A program made the position numbers and the translations under genes. A DNA stretch of 18,043 nucleotides. Source: JBGZFC01 sp041846575 (GTDB taxonomy: Bacteria; Bacteroidota; Bacteroidia; Bacteroidales; Dysgonomonadaceae). Below, one piece after another: positions 1-7,422 of this stretch (its first letter is position 1; the number at the start of each line of letters is the position of its first letter). The stretch lies in contig JBGZFC010000093.1 in assembly GCA_041846575.1 (NCBI GenBank), positions 1 to 18,043 of the forward strand, in the 5' to 3' direction. The notes beneath the pieces are model-generated. The model worked only from the letters and a program-made list of their open reading frames with translations. It was not told the DNA's origin and made no database searches.

Positions 1-25
1 CTTTTTCCGGTAATTTTCCTAACAT
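1..25 (-). CDS. Transposase N-terminus (partial, runs off the window)
   Basis: Only the first eight codons are present (MLGKLPEK), read leftward from the ATG at 25-23. They are identical to the first eight codons of the transposase at the right end of the window. Nothing about catalytic residues or intactness can be said from this fragment. The -7-like box TACCTTTA at 54-47 and gTTG at 78-75 (minus strand) are conserved in both copies and would drive it. Confidence 0.7.
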
Positions 26-137
26 AATTTGCAGTGTTTTAGCACATAAAGGTACAAAATGTTGCAGATATATACAACTTTTTGAGGAATTATTTTATTG
101 AATTTCAGTTGCATAAAGGTATTTTAAGGGGCGACTA
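1..137 (-). mobile_element. 5' end of an IS5-like insertion sequence (left copy, partial)
   Basis: This segment is the reverse complement of 17810-17946. Position i pairs with 17947-i, and I count mismatches only at 84, 85, 105 and 112 up to position 131, then one more at 132 before similarity ends near 137. It holds the transposase start codon (23-25, minus strand), its leader and promoter, and the outer tip of the element. The tip lies next to the stop codon of the GH20 gene (139-141), so the element inserted directly behind that gene. The exact tip and the target duplication cannot be fixed, because the other end of the element is outside the window. Family assignment rests on the longer N-terminal peptide readable in the right copy. 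Confidence 0.8.
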
Positions 138-138
138 T

Positions 139-2472
139 TTAATTCAGTACAATCTCATCAACAAAAATATATGCTTTCTTTCCTTTACCCGGATGCCATT
201 CGGGCATTTCGGCGGGCTTCACTATAATTTTGTAATAACGTGCCGTAACAGGTTCAAATATTAGCGAATGTGTTACGATTTCTTGCCAATGACCGGTATT
301 CGCATCGGATATATTTTCGGTTTTGATTGTTGTAAAGGTTTTGCTATCGTCTGAAACAGCGATAGTTATTTCCGAAGTATCAAAAATCCAATCGCCTGTA
401 AGTACGCAGTTGCGAATTTCGGCAGAGGTAATCTTTGTAGGTTCGAGCATATCGATAACCGCTTCCAAGTTACTACCACCAAAACCAATCCAACGCCCCG
501 TCCTGTAGTTTATACTGTTGCCATACAGACCGTCAACCAACATATCTACACCGCCGTATGTGTACTTAGGGTCAGAAATGCTTGTTGATGTAATAGGTTT
601 GAATGTAGCTTTATTTACTCGTATTTTTTCTGAAAACAGTTTGCTGTTTATTCCGTTTTCTCTGATAGCGATTGCTTTTAGTTCTGTATTTTCGTTTATA
701 GAAAACATACCTTCGTAGCGGGTAGATACGGCAGTCGGTTCTGTGCCGTCCAAAGTGTAATATACATCTGCGTTATCTATTGTAGAAAACTCAACATTAA
801 GACTGTTTGTCTCGAAATTGGGAGTCAAATTAGCCTGAATGTCAAAAATGTGTGTCGCGTATTTATAGCCTAACTTGTCGTACAACGCCAATAGTTGTGG
901 TAAGCGAGTAAGGAAATCTTTATAATTTTTCTTTTCGGGTTGTGTCCATTGTACTTCACACATTGCAGATAAGCGTGGTAAAGTCATATACTCCACATGG
1001 CTCGACTCTTTAATATATTCTGTCCACAAATTGGCTTGAGGTCCTAAAATATGTTTTTTCTGTTTTTCGGTAAGTTCAGCAGGAACAGGCTCGAAGTTGT
1101 AAACCAACTCTACCGGAACATATCCGCCAATAGAATAAGGTTCATTTTCGGTATCGGTTGTTTGATAATAATCGAAATAGCAATAGGTTGTGGGAGTCAT
1201 AATTACATCGTGTCCCATTTTAGCCGCTTCAATTCCGCCACCCATTCCTCGCCACGACATAACTGTAGCGTTAGGAGCAAGCTGACCTTCCAAAATTTCG
1301 TCCCAACCGATAAGTTTTCTTCCGTGGTCGTTTAAGAATTTCTCGACACGTTCTGTAAAGTAGCTTTGCAGATAAAACTCTTTTTTGTGTTTACTGCCAT
1401 CTTTCAATCCTAACTCTTTTATTTTGGCTTGACAACGAGGACACTCTTCCCAACGCACTTTGGGAGCTTCGTCGCCACCGATATGGATATATTCCGACGG
1501 AAAAAGCTCTATGACTTCCGTAAGCACGTCTTCCACAAATTGAAAAGTCTCTTCTTGTCCTGCACAAAGAATATCGTCGAAAACGCCCCAAGTTTTTTCC
1601 ACTTCATACGGTCCGCCCGTGCAACCCAATTCGGGATAAGCAGCCAATGCTGCCAACATGTGCCCCGGCATATCTATTTCGGGAATAACGGTAATATAAC
1701 GCTCTTCGGCATATTTCACAATCTCTTTAATCTCTTCTTGTGTGTAAAACCCACTGTGGGGTGTACCGTCATATTCGCCTGTGTTTTTACCGATTACAGT
1801 CTCTTTACGTACGGAGCCGATTTCTGTAAGTTTCGGATATTTTTTTATTTCGATACGCCAACCTTGGTCTTCCGTTAAGTGCCAATGAAATTTGTTGATA
1901 TTGTGTATTGCCAATAAATCGATGTATCTTTTGATATAATCTACCGGTTGAAAGTGGCGTGCAACATCTAAGTGCATGCCCCTGTACGTGAAACGGGGAG
2001 CATCGTTAATAGTTGCCGGTGCATACTTAACCTGCAAGTTTTCGCCTATGGGAGTTGATTTTCGCAAGGTTTGAATTCCGTAGAAGACGCCCGATTCGGT
2101 AACTCCGGTAATTGTAATCAAGTTTTCGTTTACCGTAATTTGATATGCTTCGGTATTTTCATTTTCTAAACCGAGAGCAAGAACAATCGCGTTTTTATCG
2201 GATGTAGCCGATGTAATAGCGGGTCTTCTTCCTGTTGAAATTTCCAAATATTCGGCTAAAAACTCCGCGTTGCGTTGCATCTTTTCGTTTCCGTCGGGGA
2301 AAACGATTTTTGTAGCCGATGTGAGAATAAAAGGTTCGCCTTCCGACATTGTAATTTCCGACGGAAGTGGTACAACATTGTAATTTGCAGTTTGGGTTTC
2401 CTTACTTCCAGAAGCACATGCGCCCAACAATAATGCAATTGCAGATAGGATTAATAAATTGATTTTCTTCAT
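139..2472 (-). CDS. Beta-N-acetylhexosaminidase, GH20 family lipoprotein
   Basis: A 777-residue exo-acting hexosaminidase that would remove terminal GlcNAc or GalNAc from glycans at the cell envelope. The N-terminus is a lipoprotein signal with lipobox LGAC and lipidated Cys19. Residues about 30-155 form the GH20 N-terminal domain. The catalytic TIM barrel spans about 158-510 and carries HWHLTEDQGWR (196-206), PEIDMPGH (264-271) and the catalytic Asp-Glu pair D334-E335 in HIGGDEAPK, as expected for substrate-assisted GH20 catalysis. Residues about 550-620 resemble the chitobiase C-terminal domain, and about 640-777 look like an F5/8-type (discoidin) carbohydrate-binding module. It is the last gene of the ATPase-cutC-GH20 block, 21 bp after cutC, so probably cotranscribed. 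No SusC/SusD genes or regulator lie in the window. The C-terminus looks complete even though an IS tip sits immediately after the stop codon. Confidence 0.93.
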   Translation of the reverse strand: MKKINLLILSAIALLLGACASGSKETQTANYNVVPLPSEITMSEGEPFILTSATKIVFPDGNEKMQRNAEFLAEYLEISTGRRPAITSATSDKNAIVLALGLENENTEAYQITVNENLITITGVTESGVFYGIQTLRKSTPIGENLQVKYAPATINDAPRFTYRGMHLDVARHFQPVDYIKRYIDLLAIHNINKFHWHLTEDQGWRIEIKKYPKLTEIGSVRKETVIGKNTGEYDGTPHSGFYTQEEIKEIVKYAEERYITVIPEIDMPGHMLAALAAYPELGCTGGPYEVEKTWGVFDDILCAGQEETFQFVEDVLTEVIELFPSEYIHIGGDEAPKVRWEECPRCQAKIKELGLKDGSKHKKEFYLQSYFTERVEKFLNDHGRKLIGWDEILEGQLAPNATVMSWRGMGGGIEAAKMGHDVIMTPTTYCYFDYYQTTDTENEPYSIGGYVPVELVYNFEPVPAELTEKQKKHILGPQANLWTEYIKESSHVEYMTLPRLSAMCEVQWTQPEKKNYKDFLTRLPQLLALYDKLGYKYATHIFDIQANLTPNFETNSLNVEFSTIDNADVYYTLDGTEPTAVSTRYEGMFSINENTELKAIAIRENGINSKLFSEKIRVNKATFKPITSTSISDPKYTYGGVDMLVDGLYGNSINYRTGRWIGFGGSNLEAVIDMLEPTKITSAEIRNCVLTGDWIFDTSEITIAVSDDSKTFTTIKTENISDANTGHWQEIVTHSLIFEPVTARYYKIIVKPAEMPEWHPGKGKKAYIFVDEIVLN

Positions 2473-2493
2473 ATTGATTTATATAAATTAATG

Positions 2494-3246
2494 TTATTCT
2501 TTATATAGTTGTTTGATTGTATCTTTTATTGTTTCGGAACATGTAATGTCTTGAGCATACTCATCAATCACGATATTTGTTCCGCCCATTTTTAAATCGG
2601 GATTTCTGTATTTCATTTTACTCTCATGCGATTTACGTGCCGAAAGATGAAACTGTACAGCCCCTGTTTCGATTGCTATTTTAGCAATATTTCCGGCGTT
2701 TACACCGCTTCCCGGCATTATTACAATTCGGTTTGCAGATTGTTCTACCAATTTTTTAATTAATGGAATACCTTGCTCGGCTTTAGGCTGTTGTCCCGAA
2801 GTAAGAACGATTTTACACCCCAAAGATATAATTTTTTCCAAACTTTCGTACGGGTCGCGGCACATATCGAACGCCCGATGAAAAGTTACGCTCATTTTAC
2901 CCGCAGCTTCAACTAACTCCTTGCATCGGTGCATATCCACATTACCTTCGGACGTGAGGCAGCCGATAACTATTCCGTCAACATACAATTTACGACATAT
3001 CTCTATATCTTTGAGCATTGTTTTATGTTCCAATTCGGAATATAAAAAATCGCCGCCACGCGGACGGATAATCACGTTTAGTTTTGTTTCTTTCAGCAGC
3101 TCTCTTGCCACTGCAATATCACCGTAGGATGGGGTAGTGCCACCTTCGGGAATTCCGGCGCAAAGTTCTACACGATAAGCTCCACCTTTTTGTGCCTCTA
3201 CGCAACTTTGAACTGAATTGGCACAGATTTCTATTTTATAATTCAT
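2494..3246 (-). CDS. cutC: CutC family TIM-barrel protein
   Basis: A 250-residue protein of normal length for the CutC family. Conserved blocks are visible in order: VELCAGIPEGGTTPS (26-40), IRPRGGDF (60-67), FHRAFD (122-127), LTSGQ (148-152), MPGSGVNAGN (177-186) and FHLSARK (199-205). The family is traditionally annotated as a cytoplasmic copper-homeostasis protein. In E. coli the copper phenotype has been attributed to the sRNA MicL, transcribed from within cutC, so a direct role in copper handling is doubtful. It starts 4 bp after the ATPase stop codon and ends 21 bp before the GH20 lipoprotein gene, so all three are likely cotranscribed. Pairing with a glycosidase hints at a carbohydrate-related role, which is inference from context only. 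Confidence 0.9.
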   Translation of the reverse strand: MNYKIEICANSVQSCVEAQKGGAYRVELCAGIPEGGTTPSYGDIAVARELLKETKLNVIIRPRGGDFLYSELEHKTMLKDIEICRKLYVDGIVIGCLTSEGNVDMHRCKELVEAAGKMSVTFHRAFDMCRDPYESLEKIISLGCKIVLTSGQQPKAEQGIPLIKKLVEQSANRIVIMPGSGVNAGNIAKIAIETGAVQFHLSARKSHESKMKYRNPDLKMGGTNIVIDEYAQDITCSETIKDTIKQLYKE

Positions 3247-3250
3247 GTTT

Positions 3251-4381
3251 TTAATAATTTTCGTTTAACCAAATAGCAAGAAATTTGTCATACACCCGGT
3301 AAGAGCCTTTCTCATGTTTAATAAAATCTTTTTCGAGCAATCCTCGCAAAGCCGATTGGACAGAGCTTGATGAGGACAAACTATGTTTCTTAATAAACTT
3401 CGCCGATGTTATTGCTTTCGCATCACCTTCTTTAGCTATTGCGATAAGGACTTCCTTTTGTTTGGCAGGCAATCGGAAAAGTATTTCGGAATAGGTGTAT
3501 TTGTAAGACTCCACATTGTTTTCTATTGCTTCGTCAACCATGTTCGAGGTGCATTCGTCGCCAACGGATGTCATTGCAAAAAGTGAATTCAAAAGTTTTT
3601 GAACATACCACGTTATTCCGTCAAATCGATTGTAAACAATCTGTATAATTTCGGGCGATATTTTCTTATCACTTTCATTGAAGTGATTGATTGCGAATTT
3701 AGCGTAATCATCTATATCAATACTGTTTAAGTTTTGAATTGAAACACTTTGGCAGAAAGGTTGCGATGCGCCGGTGAACATCTTATCCATAATGTGGCGT
3801 TGACTTCCGGCGAAAATAAATCTCGCGTTATTGCAGTGTTGAATATGTGTCCGTAATAGAGCTTCAACGTTTTTTTCGGGATAATGACTGATTTGCTGAA
3901 ATTCGTCGATAGCCACAATAGATGGTTTTTCCGATTGATTGAGATAGGTGAAAATCTCCTCCAAGGTGGTCTCTTCCGAGTTAATATCACCCAATTTCAA
4001 ATTGAATGAGGGAACACCCGTTACATCAAATGATATTCCGGGTTGAATCGATTTTACCGTTGTACAAAATGCTTCTATAGCTTTTTTGCCTGCGGGTTTC
4101 AGTCGCTCAACTATCTCTTTGCTCAATACAAAAACAAGATCTCGCAACGAAGCTGTGGCATAAATATCTATAAAAAACAGGTTGAAATTACTCTTTATCT
4201 CTTTTTTATCGAAACAGTGCATAATAAGCCCTGTTTTTCCCATTCTTCGTGCCGAAATAAGTGCTACGTTATTGCCGTTTGTAATCTCGTTGATAAGAAG
4301 GTTACTCTCTTCCTCTCGATTACAGAAATATTTAGACGATACGTAGTCACTTGTAATAAATGGGTTGATTATTTTTGTCAT
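3251..4381 (-). CDS. AAA-type ATPase of the ATPase_2 / AAA_14-like group with C-terminal winged helix
   Basis: A 376-residue cytoplasmic P-loop NTPase of unknown role. The P-loop is SARRMGKT (43-50), with K49 and T50 intact and Ser in place of the usual first Gly. Walker B is IVAIDE (155-160), with D159 and E160. A likely sensor region is FIFAGSQRHIM (about 188-198). The last 80 or so residues look like a winged-helix DNA-binding domain (KQKEVLIAIAKEGDAKAIT onward). Proteins of this build (roughly 350-400 residues, P-loop near residue 45, C-terminal wHTH) are frequent in Bacteroidota and archaea and are mostly uncharacterised. It is the first gene of the minus-strand block, with a good promoter directly upstream, and lies 4 bp from cutC. 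I see no partner nuclease or toxin next to it, so a defence role cannot be claimed. Confidence 0.85.
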   Translation of the reverse strand: MTKIINPFITSDYVSSKYFCNREEESNLLINEITNGNNVALISARRMGKTGLIMHCFDKKEIKSNFNLFFIDIYATASLRDLVFVLSKEIVERLKPAGKKAIEAFCTTVKSIQPGISFDVTGVPSFNLKLGDINSEETTLEEIFTYLNQSEKPSIVAIDEFQQISHYPEKNVEALLRTHIQHCNNARFIFAGSQRHIMDKMFTGASQPFCQSVSIQNLNSIDIDDYAKFAINHFNESDKKISPEIIQIVYNRFDGITWYVQKLLNSLFAMTSVGDECTSNMVDEAIENNVESYKYTYSEILFRLPAKQKEVLIAIAKEGDAKAITSAKFIKKHSLSSSSSVQSALRGLLEKDFIKHEKGSYRVYDKFLAIWLNENY

Positions 4382-4413
4382 AACTGCTTTTGGTATTAAT
4401 TTCCTCTATTACG

Positions 4414-4445
4414 CAAAGATAATAATTATAAAATAATAATGCAAA
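4414..4445 (-). promoter_or_regulatory. Bacteroidota-type promoter of the ATPase-cutC-GH20 block
   Basis: On the minus strand, TATCTTTG (4421-4414) matches the Bacteroidota -7 consensus TAnnTTTG exactly. TTTG (4445-4442) matches the -33 element, with 20 bp between the two boxes. Transcription would start near 4407, about 25 nt before the ATPase ATG. This is the best-formed promoter in the window. Confidence 0.7.
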
Positions 4446-4482
4446 AATAATAATTGATTTTTTTACTAAATATTTGGATAAT

Positions 4483-4514
4483 CTTGTTTTTATGCCCGAT
4501 TTTCCTTAATTTTA
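4483..4514 (+). promoter_or_regulatory. Weak candidate promoter of hutU
   Basis: The 227-bp divergent region 4382-4608 must hold the promoter of hutU. The best plus-strand candidate is cTTG (4483-4486), a 20-bp spacer, then TAATTTTA (4507-4514), one base from TAnnTTTG. TAAATTTT (4556-4563) is an alternative -7 box without a -33 partner. No clear operator or riboswitch was seen here, and the window contains no HutC-type regulator gene. Confidence 0.3.
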
Positions 4515-4608
4515 CAGCCAAAATATCGACGTGTAATTTACAAGTGATTTTTCTTTAAATTTTCACGCCATGGTTTAACAATTCTAATTATTTTTTTCTC
4601 AAAAAAAG

Positions 4609-6591
4609 ATGAAGATAACCCTATCAACACAGTTGCCCGACTACCCTGAGTTTCAAGAAGGCATCCGTCGTGCACCCGACCGCGGTTTCAGATTATCGCC
4701 CGCACAAACAGAAATAGCGTTAAAAAATGCGTTACGTTACATTCCCTCAGAGTTACATAAAAAATTGGCTCCCGAATTTTTGGAAGAGCTGAAAACAAGG
4801 GGTAAAATATATGGTTACCGTTATCGTCCTGAAGGCGATTTAAAAGCCAAACCGATTGACGAATATAAAGGTAAATGCGTGGAAGGAAAAGCCTTTCAAG
4901 TGATGATTGACAATAACTTGTGTTTCGACATAGCTCTTTATCCTTACGAGTTGGTAACTTATGGCGAAACCGGACAAGTGTGTCAAAACTGGATGCAGTA
5001 TAGACTGATAATGAAATATCTGGAAGAGCTGACACAAGACCAGACTCTCGTTGTGGAAAGCGGACACCCGCTCGGACTCTTCAAATCAAAACCCGATGCA
5101 CCGCGTGTAATTATAACTAATTCGATGATGATTGGACAATTCGACAATCTGCACGACTGGGAAATTGCGGCACAAATGGGCGTTGCAAATTACGGACAGA
5201 TGACAGCCGGAGGATGGATGTATATCGGTCCGCAAGGAATTGTACACGGAACATTCAACACGCTCCTGAATGCCGGACGTATGAAGTTGGGAGTTCCGCA
5301 AGATGGAGATTTGAGGGGACATCTGTTTGTTTCGTCAGGACTTGGCGGAATGAGTGGCGCTCAACCCAAAGCGGCTGATATTGCCGGTGCGGCATCGATT
5401 GTTGCCGAAGTGGATTATTCACGTATCGAAACCCGACACTCGCAAGGATGGGTACACAAAATAACTGCCGACAAGCAACAAGCTTTCGATTGGGCACAAA
5501 ATGCAATGGCACGCAAAGAGCCGTTATCAATTGCTTATCACGGAAATATCGTCGATTTATTGGAATTTGCTTATGAAAACAATATACATATAGAGTTATT
5601 GAGCGACCAAACTTCTTGCCACGAACCATACACAGGCGGATATTGCCCTGCCGGAATTTCCTTTGAAGAGCGTACCCGATTACTGAAAGAAGACCGTGAA
5701 AAGTTCCATAAATTGGTAGATGAGTCGTTGACTCGTCATTTCAATGTAATAAAAAAACTTGTAGCCAAAGGCACCTACTTCTTCGATTACGGAAACTCGT
5801 TTATGAAAGCGGTTTACGATGCCGGAGTGAAAGAGATTTCGAAAAACGGAATCGATGATAAAGACGGTTTTATTTTCCCGTCGTATGTGGAAGATATTAT
5901 GGGACCCGAATTGTTCGACTACGGTTACGGTCCTTTCCGTTGGGTATGTTTGAGCGGAAAACACGAAGACTTAATAAAAACCGACAAAGCCGCTATGGAT
6001 TGCATCAACCCCAACCGTCGCGGACAAGATATGGACAACTGGATTTGGATTCGCGATGCCGAGAAAAACCAATTGGTTGTAGGTACACAAGCCCGAATTT
6101 TATATCAAGACGCACTCGGACGTATGAATATTGCGTTGAAATTCAACGAAATGGTTCGTAACGGCGAGGTTGGACCCATTATGCTTGGACGTGACCACCA
6201 CGATGTGAGCGGTACCGATTCGCCTTTCCGCGAAACTGCCAATATTAAAGACGGAAGCAACGTGATGGCAGATATGGCGGTGCAATGCTACGCCGGAAAT
6301 GCCGCGCGAGGAATGAGCCTTATCGCTCTGCACAACGGTGGCGGAGTAGGTATCGGAAAATCGATAAACGGCGGTTTCGGAATGGTGTGCGACGGTAGCG
6401 AACGAGTGGACAACATTCTTCGTTCTGCCATGCTTTGGGATGTGATGGGCGGCGTAGCTCGTCGTTCATGGGCACGCAACGAAAATGCTATGAGTACCGT
6501 GAAAGAGTTTAATCAAACTCATGCCGACGGATATCATATTACTGAACCGTATTTGGTGGATAAAGATTTGATTAAAAATTTATTGAAATAA
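4609..6591 (+). CDS. hutU: Urocanate hydratase (urocanase), long Bacteroidota-type form
   Basis: Converts urocanate to 4-imidazolone-5-propionate, the second step of histidine degradation (EC 4.2.1.49), in the cytoplasm using tightly bound NAD+ as an electrophile. Family signatures are clear: YGETGQVCQNWMQY (118-131), GGWMYIGPQGIVHGTFNT (201-218), the glycine-rich GLGGMSGAQPKA (244-255), GYCPAGISFEE (344-354), GRDHHDVSGTDSPFRET (527-543) and NGGGVGIGKSINGGFGM (576-592). At 660 residues it is about 100 longer than the Pseudomonas-type enzyme (about 555), in line with the longer form seen in Bacteroidota. The ATG follows an A/T-rich stretch with no real Shine-Dalgarno site, which is usual for the phylum. 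It is the first hut gene and is separated from the other hut genes by 3.8 kb of unrelated genes. Confidence 0.96.
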   Translation: MKITLSTQLPDYPEFQEGIRRAPDRGFRLSPAQTEIALKNALRYIPSELHKKLAPEFLEELKTRGKIYGYRYRPEGDLKAKPIDEYKGKCVEGKAFQVMIDNNLCFDIALYPYELVTYGETGQVCQNWMQYRLIMKYLEELTQDQTLVVESGHPLGLFKSKPDAPRVIITNSMMIGQFDNLHDWEIAAQMGVANYGQMTAGGWMYIGPQGIVHGTFNTLLNAGRMKLGVPQDGDLRGHLFVSSGLGGMSGAQPKAADIAGAASIVAEVDYSRIETRHSQGWVHKITADKQQAFDWAQNAMARKEPLSIAYHGNIVDLLEFAYENNIHIELLSDQTSCHEPYTGGYCPAGISFEERTRLLKEDREKFHKLVDESLTRHFNVIKKLVAKGTYFFDYGNSFMKAVYDAGVKEISKNGIDDKDGFIFPSYVEDIMGPELFDYGYGPFRWVCLSGKHEDLIKTDKAAMDCINPNRRGQDMDNWIWIRDAEKNQLVVGTQARILYQDALGRMNIALKFNEMVRNGEVGPIMLGRDHHDVSGTDSPFRETANIKDGSNVMADMAVQCYAGNAARGMSLIALHNGGGVGIGKSINGGFGMVCDGSERVDNILRSAMLWDVMGGVARRSWARNENAMSTVKEFNQTHADGYHITEPYLVDKDLIKNLLK

Positions 6592-6599
6592 TATATATA

Positions 6600-6648
6600 A
6601 AGTTTAGAGTTATGAGTTTCGAGTATTGAGCTTGGAACTCATAAACTT
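6600..6648. repeat. Imperfect inverted repeat after hutU
   Basis: Eight nucleotides after the hutU stop, TATGAGTT (6611-6618) is matched by AACTCATA (6636-6643). The outer AAGTTTA (6600-6606) pairs with TAAACTT (6642-6648) if a short bulge in the left arm is allowed. The spacer is made of degenerate GAGTT/GAGTATT units. No T-run follows, so it is a weak terminator candidate at best. It could be an RNA-processing or stabilising hairpin at the end of the hutU message, or low-complexity intergenic sequence. Confidence 0.4.
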
Positions 6649-6678
6649 GAAGACTTATTATTTACATAAAAGCAAGTT

Positions 6679-6978
6679 ATGAACTATTTCGAACCATACC
6701 AAAATCAGATAGCCGAATTGTGTTGCAAATATCATGTGCGGAAATTATTCGCATTTGGCTCGGTATTGACCGACCGATTTAATGATGAGAGCGATATCGA
6801 TTTAATTGCCGATTTTGACAGGGAGGCAATTAGTGATATTTTTATAACCTACTTCGATTTTAAGTATTCATTGGAATACATTTTTAATAGAAAAGTTGAT
6901 CTTATGGGAGAGCAACTTATTCGCAATTTATATTTAAAAAATAATATTAATAATTCTAAACAATTAATTTATGGATAA
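6679..6978 (+). CDS. MNT-type nucleotidyltransferase, probable antitoxin of a MNT/HEPN pair
   Basis: A 99-residue minimal nucleotidyltransferase of the pol-beta superfamily. The motif GSX10DXD is intact: G27-S28 and D39-I-D41 in FGSVLTDRFNDESDIDL. The third acidic residue is probably D74 in RKVDLMG. In characterised MntA/HepT systems the MNT protein AMPylates a tyrosine of the HEPN toxin and neutralises it, and intact catalytic residues are compatible with that. It overlaps the downstream HEPN gene by 8 nt (ATGGATAA), so the two are translationally coupled. No promoter matching the consensus was seen directly upstream. The pair is foreign to histidine metabolism and was probably inserted between hutU and ftcD. 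Confidence 0.88.
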   Translation: MNYFEPYQNQIAELCCKYHVRKLFAFGSVLTDRFNDESDIDLIADFDREAISDIFITYFDFKYSLEYIFNRKVDLMGEQLIRNLYLKNNINNSKQLIYG

Positions 6979-7321
6979 AAAGTATGTAAACAATTATCTG
7001 GAAGACATCCAAATCGCAATTAATGAAATTGATGCTTTTTTTAATGATGTTCCCAAAACTTATGATGAGTTTTTAAATAACTTAGTATTAAGACGTGCAA
7101 TAGAGCGAAATATCCAGATTATCGGAGAATCTGTTAGTCGGATACTTCAAGCGGACGAGAGCATAACTATTACAAATTCTCGTAAATTTATTGATGCGAA
7201 AAAGCATATAATTCACTATTACAATTCGCTGTTGCCCGATATTTTGTGGAGTATTGTAATGAATCATTTGTCAATCTTAAAGAAAGAAGTTGAAGCATTA
7301 ATTAATAAGAAAACAACCTGA
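6971..7321 (+). CDS. HEPN (HepT/DUF86-like) protein with altered active-site motif
   Basis: A 116-residue alpha-helical HEPN-domain protein, the partner of the MNT gene it overlaps. HepT proteins of active pairs are RNases with an RX4-6H motif. The corresponding segment here is K77-KHII-H82-Y-Y84: the histidine and the downstream tyrosine (the AMPylation target position in HepT, RX4HXY) are kept, but the arginine is lysine. The segment RAIERNIQIIGE (42-53) is typical of the family's central helix. The canonical RN is also lost (KK), so the protein may be catalytically weak, inactive, or a variant subfamily. Coupled translation with the MNT gene supports a functional pair. No other toxin candidate is near. 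Confidence 0.82.
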   Translation: MDKKYVNNYLEDIQIAINEIDAFFNDVPKTYDEFLNNLVLRRAIERNIQIIGESVSRILQADESITITNSRKFIDAKKHIIHYYNSLLPDILWSIVMNHLSILKKEVEALINKKTT

Positions 7322-7422
7322 TAAATATGAATAAACGTATCTGCTTATTTATTAATTAATTATGATATTCTTTTATAATTAATCCAACTATGGATTCGTA
7401 TAGATAATAAATAGAAATCATT

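Noticed and set aside
1429..1878. 149-codon plus-strand open frame inside the GH20 gene
   Set aside because: It overlaps the GH20 catalytic core in antisense and has no supporting start context.
3251..4381. ATPase as part of an antiphage defence system
   Set aside because: No nuclease, toxin or other effector lies beside it; its neighbours are cutC and a glycosidase.
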